Below, piece by piece: positions 6,761 through 16,234 of a stretch of 34,081 bases of DNA. This DNA comes from Lachnospiraceae bacterium. GTDB taxonomy: Bacteria; Bacillota; Clostridia; Lachnospirales; Lachnospiraceae. A model generated the notes under the pieces. It did no database searches, had not been told where the DNA came from, and was given only the letters and a program-made list of their open reading frames with translations. The translations under genes and the position numbers were made by a program. The stretch lies in contig JAFSRP010000046.1 in the NCBI GenBank assembly GCA_017446045.1, positions 1 through 34,081 of the forward strand. Direction: 5' to 3'. The first letter of the stretch is position 1. Every line of letters begins with the position of its first letter.

Positions 6761-9700
6761 ATGAGCACATTCCAGAAAGTAACAGTCGACGGCAACACCG
6801 CCGCCGCAATGGCTTCCTACGCATTTACGGAAGTCGCAACCATCTATCCCATCACTCCCTCCTCCGTCATGGCTGAAATGATGGATGAGTGGGCTGCCAA
6901 CGGTAAAAAGAACATTTTCGGTGAGAAGGTAGAGATCCGTGAGATGCAGCATGAAGGCGGCGCAGCCGGTGCACTGCACGGCGCGCTCCAGGGCGGTGCG
7001 CTCGGTTCTACCTACACTGCCAGCCAGGGCCTGATGCTGATGCTTCCGAATATGCACAAGATCGCCGGCGAACTTCTTCCCGGTGTCTTCCATGTCAGCG
7101 CCCGCGCGCTTGCATCCAACGCACTTTCCATCTACGGCGACCATCAGGACGTCATGAACTGCCGTGCGACCGGTTTCACGATGCTCTGCGGCAGCACCGT
7201 TCAGCAGGCTTTCCACATGGCAGCGATCGCACATCTTTCCGCGATCAAGAGCCATATCCCGGTCCTGCATTTCTTCGACGGCTTCCGTACCAGCCATGAA
7301 TATCAGAAGATCGAAGCTATCGATTATGATACCCTGGCTTCCCTGGTGGACCGTGACGCGCTCAAGGCATTCCGTGACAACGCGCTGAATTCCGACCATC
7401 CGAAGTCACGCGGTTCTGCGGAGAGCCCGGACGTCTTCTTCCAGGCACGTGAGTCGACCAACAAGTACTATCTGGCAGTCCCGGCTGTCATCGAAGAGTA
7501 CATGGCCAAGATCAATGAGATCGCCGGCACCGACTACAAGCTGTTCAATTATTTCGGCGCACCGGATGCCGAGCACATCATCATCACCATGGGATCCTCC
7601 GCAGGTGTTATCCGCGAAGCACTGGATTACTGGAATGCGAAGGGCAAGAAGCTCGGCGTTGTCGAGGTCCATCTCTATCGTCCGTTCTGCAATGACAAGC
7701 TTCTCGAGGCGATCCCGGCAACCGTTAAGAAGATCGCGGTCCTTGACCGTACCAAGGAACCGGGCGCACCCGGCGAGCCTCTGTACCTGGATGTCTGCAA
7801 CGCACTGTTTGGTGCCGGCAGAAGCGATATCAAGGTCGTCGGCGGCAGATACGGCCTCGGCTCCAAGGACTTCACCCCGATGGATGCCATGGCAGTCTTC
7901 CAGAACCTGGATCAGGACGAGCCGAAGAACAACTTCACCGTTTCCATCGTGGATGACGTGACCAATACCTCTCTTCCGGACTTCGCTGAGCCATTTGACT
8001 CCACGCCGGACGGCAACTTCTCCTGTAAGTTCTGGGGTCTCGGTTCCGACGGTACCGTCGGTGCAAACAAGTCCGCCGTCAAGATCATCGGCGACAACAC
8101 CGACTACAAGGTGCAGGCATACTTTGCTTATGACGCAAAGAAGTCCGGCGGCGTCACCATTTCCCATCTGCGTTTCGGCCCGAAGGAGATCAAGGGTTCC
8201 TACCAGATCAAGGCAGCCAATTTCATCGCCTGCCACAACCAGGCATATGTCGACAAGTATCCGCTGATCGACGACCTCAAGGAAGGCGGCGACTTCCTGC
8301 TCAACACCATCTGGAACGATGAGGAGCTCGAGCAGAACCTGCCGGCAGAGCTGAAGCGCAAGATCGCATCCAAGAAAGCGAAGTTCTATACCCTGGATGC
8401 TTTCCACATCGCAAAAGACCTCGGCCTCGGCAGCCGTATCAACATGATCATGCAGGCCGGCTTCTTCGCCATCACCAAGATCCTTCCGGTGGATGACGCC
8501 GTGAAGTATCTGAAGGAGCAGGTCGTCAAGACCTACGGCGCAAAGGGCCAGGATATCATCGACATGAACTTCTCAGCGATCGACGCCGGCATCAGCCACA
8601 TCCATGAAGTGGCGGTTCCGGACAGCTGGAAGGACGCTGCAGATGATAAGGCAGACGACAAGAAGGATATTCCGGAGTTCTTCAGGAAAGTCCTGTTCAA
8701 GATGGGCCGCCAGGAAGGCAACGATCTTCCGGTCAGCGCTTTCAACGGCCATGAAGACGGCAGCTGGGAGCAGGGTTATACCCAGTATGAGAAACGCGGT
8801 ATCGCGATCGAAGTTCCCGCATGGGATGTTGAGAAGTGTATCCAGTGTAACCGCTGCGCGGCTATGTGCCCGCACGCTGTCATCCGTCCGATCCTTCTTA
8901 CCGAAGCAGAAGCTGCGGCAGCTCCCGAAGGTTACGCTGTCAAGAAAGCAAACGGCTACGACGGCCTCCAGTATCACCTCGCGATCTCCGGTCTCGACTG
9001 TACCGGATGCGGCGTATGTATCAAGGCCTGCCCGGTCGGCTGCCTGAAGATGACTGAACTGGCTCCGATGCGCGAATCCAACAGCGCAGAGTGGGAGTAC
9101 TCCATCAAGAAGGTCAGCGACAAGGAGATCAAGGCGACCAACACTGTCAAGGGCAGCCAGTTCCTGAAGCCCTACATCGAGTTCTCCGGCGCCTGCGCAG
9201 GCTGCGGCGAGACTCCGTATATCAAGATGATCACCCAGCTGTACGGCGACCATATGCGTATCGCGAACTCCGCGGGCTGTACCCACATCTGGGGCGGCTC
9301 ACCCGAGATCCCGTTCTGCACGAATGAGAAGGGCCAGGGCGTCGCATGGGCCAGCGGCCTGTTCGAAGATACCGCAGAGTACGGCTACGGCATGTACCTT
9401 GGTTCCAGTGCTGTCAGAAAGTGGCTGAAGTCCAGAGTCGAAGAGCTGGAGGGTCAGACCTCCGATGATGCTGTCAAGGCAGCAGCTGCAGAATGGCTCG
9501 AAGGATTCGATGCCGGCGACGGCACACGCGCACGCTCCGATAAGCTGATCGCGGCTCTCGAAGCAGCTCCGGCGACAGAGCTTGGCAAGAGCATCCTTGA
9601 GCGCAAAGATTACCTGCCCAAGACATCCCAGTGGATCGTCGGCGGCGACGGATGGGCTTACGATATCGGCTACAGCGGACTTGATCATGTCATCGCTTCC

Positions 9701-10279
9701 GGCGAGAACGTCAACATCATCTGCGTCGATACCGAAGTTTATTCCAACACCGGCGGACAGTCCTCCAAGGCTACCCAGACCGCAGCAGTCGCACAGTTCG
9801 CGGCAGCCGGCAAGAAGACCAAGAAGAAGGATCTGGGACGTATGTGCATGAGCTATGGCTACGTCTACGTCGCACAGGTCGCGATGGGCTATGACCCGCA
9901 GCAGACTCTCAATGCGATCCGCGAGGCTGAAAGCTATGACGGTCCGTCCGTCATCATCGCTTACGCTCCCTGCGTCAACCACGGCATCAAGGGCGGCATG
10001 AGCAATGCACAGAACCGTATCAAGGAAGCTGTCGAGTGCGGCTACTGGCATGCATGGCGCTATGATCCGCGCCGTAAGGAGGAAGGAAAGAATCCGTTCG
10101 TCCTCGACTCCAAGCCGCCGACAGCAAGCTTCCGCGATTTCCTGATGAAGGAAGTCCGTTATTCCTCCCTGCAGCGTAAGTTCCCGGATATCGCGAAGGA
10201 GCTCTTCGCGAAGGCCGAGAAGGATGCCGCGGACCGTACCGAAGCATACATCAAGCTGAACGAAGGCACGATGGTATAA
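6761..10279 (+). CDS. nifJ: Pyruvate:ferredoxin (flavodoxin) oxidoreductase, single-chain
   Basis: 1172 residues, full length for the homodimeric clostridial/Desulfovibrio type. It oxidatively decarboxylates pyruvate with CoA to acetyl-CoA, CO2 and reduced ferredoxin. The N-terminal pyruvate-binding domain starts with AYAFTEVATIYPITPSS. Two 4Fe-4S motifs follow, with cysteines 693/696/699/703 and 747/750/753/757. The proximal cluster ligands are C812, C815, C840 and C1071, the same numbers as in the Desulfovibrio africanus enzyme. The thiamine diphosphate motif is GGDGWAYDIG with VDTEVYSNTGGQ. AGAGGG precedes the ATG. It sits between the crotonase and the LarA-like gene, so it may drain keto acids from the island; pyruvate is the expected substrate but other 2-oxoacids are not excluded. 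Confidence 0.96.
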   Translation: MSTFQKVTVDGNTAAAMASYAFTEVATIYPITPSSVMAEMMDEWAANGKKNIFGEKVEIREMQHEGGAAGALHGALQGGALGSTYTASQGLMLMLPNMHKIAGELLPGVFHVSARALASNALSIYGDHQDVMNCRATGFTMLCGSTVQQAFHMAAIAHLSAIKSHIPVLHFFDGFRTSHEYQKIEAIDYDTLASLVDRDALKAFRDNALNSDHPKSRGSAESPDVFFQARESTNKYYLAVPAVIEEYMAKINEIAGTDYKLFNYFGAPDAEHIIITMGSSAGVIREALDYWNAKGKKLGVVEVHLYRPFCNDKLLEAIPATVKKIAVLDRTKEPGAPGEPLYLDVCNALFGAGRSDIKVVGGRYGLGSKDFTPMDAMAVFQNLDQDEPKNNFTVSIVDDVTNTSLPDFAEPFDSTPDGNFSCKFWGLGSDGTVGANKSAVKIIGDNTDYKVQAYFAYDAKKSGGVTISHLRFGPKEIKGSYQIKAANFIACHNQAYVDKYPLIDDLKEGGDFLLNTIWNDEELEQNLPAELKRKIASKKAKFYTLDAFHIAKDLGLGSRINMIMQAGFFAITKILPVDDAVKYLKEQVVKTYGAKGQDIIDMNFSAIDAGISHIHEVAVPDSWKDAADDKADDKKDIPEFFRKVLFKMGRQEGNDLPVSAFNGHEDGSWEQGYTQYEKRGIAIEVPAWDVEKCIQCNRCAAMCPHAVIRPILLTEAEAAAAPEGYAVKKANGYDGLQYHLAISGLDCTGCGVCIKACPVGCLKMTELAPMRESNSAEWEYSIKKVSDKEIKATNTVKGSQFLKPYIEFSGACAGCGETPYIKMITQLYGDHMRIANSAGCTHIWGGSPEIPFCTNEKGQGVAWASGLFEDTAEYGYGMYLGSSAVRKWLKSRVEELEGQTSDDAVKAAAAEWLEGFDAGDGTRARSDKLIAALEAAPATELGKSILERKDYLPKTSQWIVGGDGWAYDIGYSGLDHVIASGENVNIICVDTEVYSNTGGQSSKATQTAAVAQFAAAGKKTKKKDLGRMCMSYGYVYVAQVAMGYDPQQTLNAIREAESYDGPSVIIAYAPCVNHGIKGGMSNAQNRIKEAVECGYWHAWRYDPRRKEEGKNPFVLDSKPPTASFRDFLMKEVRYSSLQRKFPDIAKELFAKAEKDAADRTEAYIKLNEGTMV

Positions 10280-10334
10280 TCTGATACCCCGGAACGCGGC
10301 ACATGAAGTGACGCGTGATACAAAAGCATTTAAC

Positions 10335-10364
10335 TACACGGCGGCTGCTCTCGGCCGCCGTGTA
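10335..10364. other. Perfect 11-bp hairpin between PFOR and the LarA-like gene
   Basis: TACACGGCGGC (10335-10345) pairs with GCCGCCGTGTA (10354-10364) around an eight-base loop. No T-run follows on either strand, so it is not a standard intrinsic terminator. It may protect the PFOR message from 3' decay or reduce read-through into the next gene, whose ribosome binding site begins about 15 bases later. Confidence 0.6.
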
Positions 10365-10389
10365 CCCATAACGATAGTAAGGAGCTGTC

Positions 10390-11700
10390 ATGACATTTAT
10401 TGATTTTCCTGATATTTCATTTCCTGTGCAGGGTATCGAAGATGTACCGATGCCAAAGATGTACAGGATCCGGGAACTGTATGAAAATGACAAGATCGAC
10501 GACATCAAATCCCATCTGATCAACGAGATGGAAAATGTTGCCCTGGACCGTGAATGGATCAAAGGCAAGTCCATTGCCATTACGGTAGGAAGCCGCGGCA
10601 TTCCGGACAACGCGCTGATGGTGCGCACGATCTGCGATACCCTGAAAAAATGGGGCGCGAATCCCTTTATCGTTCCCGCAATGGGAAGCCACGGCGGAGG
10701 AACTGTCGAGGGAAACCTTGAGATCATCAACGGCTACGGTGTCACGGAAGAAGCCATGGGCGTTCCGATCAAGGCAAGCATGGAAGTCGTGAAGATCGGC
10801 GAGATCCCGGACAAGGTCCATACCCCGGTCTACTGCGACAAGAATGCCGCGGAAGCGGACGGTATCATCCTCTACAATAAGGTCAAACCGCATACCGATT
10901 TCAAGGGTTATGTGGAGTCCGGTATGTGCAAGATGATGGCGATCGGATTGGCCAAGCATTACGGCTGCTCCTGGTTCCACCAGCAGGGCTTCGACACCTT
11001 CGGCGAGCGCGTGCCGCTGGTCGCGAAGGAGTTCCTGTCCAAGATGCCGGTGATCATGGGCATCGCGGTCGTACAGAACGCTTACGACGATATTTCCGAG
11101 ATCCGAGCGTTTGCCCACGACGATATTTTCGAGGGCGACCATGAGATGCTGCAGATCGCGAAGCGCCGTCTGCCGAGAATGAAATTCGACAATATCGACG
11201 TCCTGGTGATCGACCGCATCGGCAAGAATATCAGCGGTGAAGGCGCTGACCCGAATGTCACCGGCCGCGGCTTCATGCCGGGCTTTGAGGATGATTTCCA
11301 CTGCAAAAAGCTCTTCATCCGCGGACTGACCGAGCAGAGCCATCACAACGCCTGCGGCTTAGGCCTCGCTGATATTACGACACAGCGATGCCTGAACAGC
11401 TGTGACTGGGCAAGCACCTGGATCAACCTGACCACCAACACATGCGTGCATGGCGGAAGGATCCCGGTCTACCAGAACAACGATTTCCTGGCTTTGCGTC
11501 TTGCGATCCGTACCTGTGCCCGTGCCGATTTCCTGAATCCGAGAGTGGCGCGTATCCGCGATACCCTGACCCTCAACGAGCTGGAAGTCTCCGAGGCGAT
11601 CCTTCCCGATATCAAGGACAGGGACGACGTTGAGATCCTCTCCGGTCCGTTCGTCTACCAGTTCGACAAGGATGGCTACATGGAGGACTTCAAATTGTAA
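10390..11700 (+). CDS. Lactate-racemase-domain protein (LarA/DUF2088-like)
   Basis: 436 residues. The N-terminal half has the LarA-like nucleotide fold: AITVGSRGI, then the glycine-rich MGSHGGGTVEGN, then NKVKPHTDFKGYVESG followed by KMMAIGLAKH. These correspond in position to the LarA regions that bind the nickel-pincer nucleotide and catalytic histidines. The spacing differs from lactate racemase, so it belongs to a divergent homologue group that may racemise or epimerise another 2-hydroxy acid. The cofactor genes larB, larC and larE are not in this window. A TAAGGAG site precedes the ATG. It closes the rightward series crotonase-PFOR-LarA-like and ends at a strong terminator. Family call good, reaction unknown. 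Confidence 0.8.
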   Translation: MTFIDFPDISFPVQGIEDVPMPKMYRIRELYENDKIDDIKSHLINEMENVALDREWIKGKSIAITVGSRGIPDNALMVRTICDTLKKWGANPFIVPAMGSHGGGTVEGNLEIINGYGVTEEAMGVPIKASMEVVKIGEIPDKVHTPVYCDKNAAEADGIILYNKVKPHTDFKGYVESGMCKMMAIGLAKHYGCSWFHQQGFDTFGERVPLVAKEFLSKMPVIMGIAVVQNAYDDISEIRAFAHDDIFEGDHEMLQIAKRRLPRMKFDNIDVLVIDRIGKNISGEGADPNVTGRGFMPGFEDDFHCKKLFIRGLTEQSHHNACGLGLADITTQRCLNSCDWASTWINLTTNTCVHGGRIPVYQNNDFLALRLAIRTCARADFLNPRVARIRDTLTLNELEVSEAILPDIKDRDDVEILSGPFVYQFDKDGYMEDFKL

Positions 11701-11762
11701 GCAGCTTGCTGTAAGCGGCTTACCGGAACCGGACGGTCCATCCGTTTCAAAGTATTCAGTTC

Positions 11763-11793
11763 AAAAGGCTGCCGATCAGCGGCAGCCTTTTTT
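11763..11793. terminator. Bidirectional intrinsic terminator
   Basis: Stem AAAAGGCTGCCG (11763-11774) pairs with CGGCAGCC plus a T6 run (11780-11793) around the loop ATCAG. A-rich on one side and T-rich on the other, it can end both the LarA-like gene and the convergent comFC. Confidence 0.9.
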
Positions 11794-11799
11794 GTATTT

Positions 11800-12744
11800 T
11801 CAGTTGACGTCCTCACCCGCTGCGATACACAGTCCATACACATCCGAGGCGCCCGCGCGGAGCAGTTCCTCGGCGCAGGCATTCAGAGTAGCGCCGGTCG
11901 TGTAGATGTCGTCGATCAACAGGAGACGCGAAGGCTGTGTCCAGCCCCTCAGGTCTTCCGATGCTTCAAATGCGTTTTGCAGATTCAGCAGGCGGGCTTC
12001 CGCCGTCAGCTCCTTCTGTGCTTCCGTCTTTTTGATACGGATCAGAAGGTCGCTTCGCACCGGGATCTTTTTATTCCTGTCAGGGCTCCCCCCGCCGGAC
12101 CCTCCCGTGTCAGACCCTTTTCTGCCCTGTCCTTCCCTGCTGTCTGCAGGATCTGCCTGCGCAAGGATCTCCGACAGGGCTTCCGCCAGCAATTCCGCCT
12201 GATTATACCCTCGGACAACGCGCCGGTCAGGGTGGATGGGGACCGGTACAAAAGCATCGGGATGGACCGCCCGGATCCACGGACCGAGGCGCTGCGCGGC
12301 GAGCGCTGCCATAAGCCACACATATTCCTGCCTTGCGTGATATTTGATATCTGCCATGATCTCCTGCGCCGTTTCATCATACGTAAGCAGGCAGCGGCAT
12401 TGCCGGAAGACCCGTTCTTTGCGACGGCAATCAGCACAGCCTGCCCGGGCATTTCTCACGCCGGAATGATGACTGTGCAGCAGCGGTTTTCCGCATTTTT
12501 GACAATATGGGAATCCAATAAAGGCAAGATCGGAGAGACACTCCGGACAGACGTAACTGCCAAGCAGTTCTTTTATCGACAAAGAAGTGACGGGGCGGGA
12601 CGCCGCCCGCATTTTCAGACGGTAATGCGGGATGCGGCGCTCTATCGGGATCACGTCATGGCAGACCGGGCAGCGTGCCGGAAAAAGTATATCTTTCCCT
12701 AATTCGATCCCGCAGGCCCGAATATCGTTTATTCTCACTCTCAT
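11800..12744 (-). CDS. comFC: ComFC-like phosphoribosyltransferase-fold competence protein
   Basis: 314 residues from the ATG before RVRINDIRA; later starts would remove the first zinc pair. CPVCH, CPEC, CQKCGKP and CADC give the N-terminal zinc-finger cysteines. The C-terminal PRTase signature LLLIDDIYTTGATLNAC lies at about residues 273-289. ComFC is needed for DNA uptake during transformation and may help unwind incoming DNA with ComFA. The start lies 89 bases inside the end of recD2, so translation is probably coupled. An odd Gly/Ser/charged stretch at about residues 193-228 (around GRKGSDTGGSGGGSPDRNKK) interrupts the PRTase core, where relatives have a short loop. Confidence 0.87.
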   Translation of the reverse strand: MRVRINDIRACGIELGKDILFPARCPVCHDVIPIERRIPHYRLKMRAASRPVTSLSIKELLGSYVCPECLSDLAFIGFPYCQKCGKPLLHSHHSGVRNARAGCADCRRKERVFRQCRCLLTYDETAQEIMADIKYHARQEYVWLMAALAAQRLGPWIRAVHPDAFVPVPIHPDRRVVRGYNQAELLAEALSEILAQADPADSREGQGRKGSDTGGSGGGSPDRNKKIPVRSDLLIRIKKTEAQKELTAEARLLNLQNAFEASEDLRGWTQPSRLLLIDDIYTTGATLNACAEELLRAGASDVYGLCIAAGEDVN

Positions 12745-15154
12745 TACGTTCCATTTCTTCAAATACCTGCGGCAGACCGACCATGCAGACGCATTTTCGC
12801 GCACGGGTCACAGCCGTATATAAGAGGTTCCGGTTCATCAGAAGATGCGGACCGCGGTACATCGGCATGATCACAGCCGGGTATTCGCTTCCCTGAGATT
12901 TGTGTACGGTCACGGCATATGCCAGCTCCAGGTTTCTGATCTGTTTTTTGTCATACTCCACCTGACGGTCCTCGTCAAAGACGACCGTCACTGTATCGGA
13001 AATAGTATCGATCTTTAGGATCCTGCCGATATCTCCGTTGAAAACGCCGGTGCCATGCTCCATGGGAAGACCTTTCGCGTCGTGCCGGATCCATTCCAGG
13101 TCATAGTCATTCTTGATCTGCATGACCTTGTCGCCTTCCCGGAGAATCTGTTCGCCGTTCTTAAGCTCTGTTTTGTATCGATCGGGAGGATTAAGAAATG
13201 CCTGGAGTTCCCTGTTCAGAAGCTCCACGCCCAGGGCGCCTTTGCGGGTCGCACAGAGCACCTGGATCTCCAGCCTGTCACAGCCGACATACGCCGGCAG
13301 CTTCTCTGTGATCAGGGATCTTACCGCTGCCGCGATGCTCTCCGGCTGACGGCTCCGGATAAACAGAAAGTCCTCACTTCGTTTGGCAAGGTCTACCGGC
13401 TCTCCCCGATTGATCCTGTGCGCGTTGAGGATGATATCCGACTGGGCCGCCTGACGGAAAATCCGTGTCAGCCGGACAGTTTCAAAACATCCGGAATCGA
13501 TCATATCGCGGAGCACATTGCCTGCGCCGACACTTGGCAGCTGGTTGGAGTCGCCTACCAGTATCACACGCGTGCCCGGGACCACAGCCTTCAGGAGCGC
13601 GTCCATCAGGAAAATGTCGACCATCGACATCTCATCGATGATCAGGACATCTGCCTCCAGCGGGTCTTTCTCGTCACGCATGAACCGGCCTTTCCCGGAA
13701 GTGGAGCCGGCCCCTCCGGCATTTCCCGCGCCTGCATACGGAGCAGCCTCGCCATCCAGTCCCTGCCGGGTGCCTTCGTAGCTTGAGACACTGCCGGGAG
13801 CGTTCCCCTGTTCCGGTACACCGGTATACTCGAGCATCCGGTGGATCGTCTTTGCTTCCTGGCCGGTGGCCTCAGTCATGCGCTTTGCGGCACGACCTGT
13901 CGGCGCAGCCAGCATGATCTCGTCATGATCCTCCGCATAGTAGCGGATCAGGGTGTTGATGGTCGTCGTCTTGCCGGTGCCGGGGCCGCCGGTCACGATC
14001 AGCAGACCATTCGTCACAGATGCGCGGATGGCCTCCCGCTGCTGCTCATCCAGTTCGATCCCTGTCTCCTTTTCGATCTGGCGGATCCTGCGATCCACCT
14101 GTGCCGGATCACACTCTCCATGGATTGCCAGACTGTGCAGCCGTTCGGCGATATTCCGCTCCGTATAATAGTAAGCAGCCAGATAGATCTGCTCCTGATC
14201 CTGCTCTGCTGTTTCCGGCTGTGGCAGTATATTTTCGCCCTGTTCCCCGGGCAGTTCCCATGGATCCGCGCCGGATATATCCCACGGCTCCGCTCCGGAC
14301 ATTTCATCGAATGCAGGCATTTCTGAAGTATCGTCTGACGTCATTTCCTGCTTCGGGGACAGGATAACGATCCTTCCGTCGATCTGCAGATCCATGAGAT
14401 ACCGGTCGATCTCTCCGAGGCCAAGGCCCAGCAGTTCGCTGCTCTTTTGCCTAAGAAGATACTTCGGCAGCCAGGTATGACCGTCTGCGGCAGCCATGGT
14501 GAGCACATAAAGCAATCCGCAGCGAATGCGGAATTCCGAATCCTCGGAGATCCCCATTTTGATGGCAATGTTGTCAGCCGTACGGAATCCGATGCCGTCC
14601 AGGTCTTCTGCCAACTGATAAGGATTGGTATTCAGGATCATATAGAGCGCCGGGCCGTACCGCTCATAAATGCGGTTGGCCAGATTCGCGCCTATGCCAT
14701 ACTGCTGCATATACATGACAGCGTCGCGCATGCCGCGTTTCATCTGCGCCTGCTCGGAAACAGACATCGCCATGGTTTCGCTGATGCCTTTGACCTCTGA
14801 CAGGCGCTCCGGCTCTTCTTCTATGATCCGGAATGTGTCCGCTTTGAATTTTTTAACAATGCGTTTTGCAAGTGCAGGGCCGATGCCCTTGATGGCGCCC
14901 CCGGCCAAATACCGTTCAATAGCATCTGCGCCTTCCGGGGGTATCACCTGAAATGAACTGACAGAAAACTGCTCCCCATAGACAGGGTGCGATGTATGCT
15001 CTCCTGTGGCTTCGATGGACTCACCGACACTGATATACGGAAAATATCCCACCAGTGTGATCTCGGCTCCGTCCTCCGAAGCCTGCAGGACCGCGTAATA
15101 ATTCTCTTCGTTATAATAGATGATGTTTTCGATAAATGCTCTGATACTGCTCAC
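12656..15154 (-). CDS. recD2: RecD2-type ATP-dependent DNA helicase
   Basis: 832 residues, longer than the 720-750 usual for RecD2. It starts with GTG six bases after the mreB stop. The N-terminal part has an OB-like domain and helix-hairpin-helix segments (AIKGIGPALAKRIVKKF). Helicase motif I is TGGPGTGKTTT (about 388-398), motif II LIIDEMSMVD (about 500-510), and the C-terminal superfamily 1 motif is TVHKSQGSEY (about 745). RecD2 unwinds DNA 5' to 3' and acts in repair independently of RecBC. Two low-complexity insertions stand out: about 270-321, acidic with a GAEPWDIS/GADPWELP duplication, and about 445-500, Gly/Ala/Ser-rich, between motifs I and II. Neither breaks a motif, so the enzyme should be functional. 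Confidence 0.93.
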   Translation of the reverse strand: MSSIRAFIENIIYYNEENYYAVLQASEDGAEITLVGYFPYISVGESIEATGEHTSHPVYGEQFSVSSFQVIPPEGADAIERYLAGGAIKGIGPALAKRIVKKFKADTFRIIEEEPERLSEVKGISETMAMSVSEQAQMKRGMRDAVMYMQQYGIGANLANRIYERYGPALYMILNTNPYQLAEDLDGIGFRTADNIAIKMGISEDSEFRIRCGLLYVLTMAAADGHTWLPKYLLRQKSSELLGLGLGEIDRYLMDLQIDGRIVILSPKQEMTSDDTSEMPAFDEMSGAEPWDISGADPWELPGEQGENILPQPETAEQDQEQIYLAAYYYTERNIAERLHSLAIHGECDPAQVDRRIRQIEKETGIELDEQQREAIRASVTNGLLIVTGGPGTGKTTTINTLIRYYAEDHDEIMLAAPTGRAAKRMTEATGQEAKTIHRMLEYTGVPEQGNAPGSVSSYEGTRQGLDGEAAPYAGAGNAGGAGSTSGKGRFMRDEKDPLEADVLIIDEMSMVDIFLMDALLKAVVPGTRVILVGDSNQLPSVGAGNVLRDMIDSGCFETVRLTRIFRQAAQSDIILNAHRINRGEPVDLAKRSEDFLFIRSRQPESIAAAVRSLITEKLPAYVGCDRLEIQVLCATRKGALGVELLNRELQAFLNPPDRYKTELKNGEQILREGDKVMQIKNDYDLEWIRHDAKGLPMEHGTGVFNGDIGRILKIDTISDTVTVVFDEDRQVEYDKKQIRNLELAYAVTVHKSQGSEYPAVIMPMYRGPHLLMNRNLLYTAVTRARKCVCMVGLPQVFEEMERNESENKRYSGLRDRIRERYTFSGTLPGLP

Positions 15155-15159
15155 AGGGC

Positions 15160-16167
15160 TTACTCTTCATCCTGGCTGTTGACCAGCTCGATAAACCGTC
15201 CGGTACCGATCGCCACACAGGAAAGCGGATCCTCCGCAACCATGGTGGTAATGCCGGTCTTTTCCTCGATCAGCTTGTCCAGGCCATACACCAGTGAGCC
15301 TCCGCCGGTCAGGATAATGCCCCGCTCATAAATATCCGAGGCAAGTTCCGGCGGGGTCCGCTCCAGTACATTGTGGACAGCATTGACGATCTGGGAAGCG
15401 GCATCCGCAAATGCCTCCATGGTCTCATCGCTGGTCACCTGCACCGTCTTCGGAAGACCGGTCACAAGATTGCGTCCACGGACCTCCATGACCAGATTCT
15501 CGGGACGCTTGTAGACGCATCCCACGCCGATCTTGATGTCCTCTGCCGTACGCTCACCGATCAGCAGGTTATGTTTTTTGCGCATGTAGCGGATCACGGC
15601 TTCATCAAAATCATCACCGGCAACCTTTACGGATTCGGAGACTACCGGGCCTCCCAGTGAGATCACTGCGATGTCCGAAGTGCCGCCGCCGATATCTACG
15701 ACAATATTGCCGAACGCCTTGGAGATGTCGATTCCCGCGCCGATCGCCGCCGCTACCGGCTCCTCGATGATGGTAACCTCACGGGCACCAGCCTGGTAAG
15801 TCGCATCCTCGACTGCCTTCTTCTCGACCTCGGTCGCGCCGGACGGGATACAGACCGCAACGCGCGGCTTGCGCAGGGTCCTTCTGCCGACCGCCTTATC
15901 GATGAAGTGTTTCAGCATCTTCTCGGTCAGGGTATAGTCGGAGATGACGCCCTGGCGCAGGGGACGGACCGCCTTCAGGTTGCCCGGCGTACGTCCCAGC
16001 ATCAGACGGGCGTCCTCGCCGTATGCGACGACATTGCCGGTATCACGGTCCACCGCGATAACGGAAGGTTCCCGCAGCACAACGCCTCTGCCCTTGATAT
16101 ATACCAGAATACTGGCTGTACCAAGATCTATGCCTATGTCATTGGACATGAGTGAAAATAATGCCAT
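15160..16167 (-). CDS. mreB: Rod-shape-determining protein MreB/Mbl
   Basis: 335 residues of the bacterial actin family. The phosphate 1 motif is IGIDLGTASILVY, phosphate 2 is VVDIGGGTSDIAV, and the adenosine motif is IILTGGGSLVYGLD. CIPSGATEVEKKAV is also typical. It forms membrane-associated filaments that position the elongation machinery for peptidoglycan synthesis, so the organism is probably rod-shaped. The usual mreC, mreD partners are not next to it; recD2 and comFC follow instead. This is typical of a second MreB/Mbl copy. A GGAGG site precedes the ATG and a sigma-A promoter lies at 16206-16234. Confidence 0.95.
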   Translation of the reverse strand: MALFSLMSNDIGIDLGTASILVYIKGRGVVLREPSVIAVDRDTGNVVAYGEDARLMLGRTPGNLKAVRPLRQGVISDYTLTEKMLKHFIDKAVGRRTLRKPRVAVCIPSGATEVEKKAVEDATYQAGAREVTIIEEPVAAAIGAGIDISKAFGNIVVDIGGGTSDIAVISLGGPVVSESVKVAGDDFDEAVIRYMRKKHNLLIGERTAEDIKIGVGCVYKRPENLVMEVRGRNLVTGLPKTVQVTSDETMEAFADAASQIVNAVHNVLERTPPELASDIYERGIILTGGGSLVYGLDKLIEEKTGITTMVAEDPLSCVAIGTGRFIELVNSQDEE

Positions 16168-16205
16168 GTAGTCCTCCAGACTTTAACTGTGTGATAAGCT
16201 GTATA

Positions 16206-16234
16206 AGTTTACCACAACCCACCGTATTTTTCAA
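16206..16234 (-). promoter_or_regulatory. Putative mreB promoter
   Basis: On the minus strand TTGAAA (16229-16234), a 17-base spacer and TAAACT (16206-16211). The -35 lies inside the last codons of the upstream acyltransferase gene. It allows mreB-recD2-comFC to be transcribed separately. Confidence 0.55.

Noticed and set aside
7406-8407. Long minus-strand frames within PFOR (also 9299-10051)
   Set aside because: PFOR motifs run continuously on the plus strand across these positions; the antisense frames are shadows.
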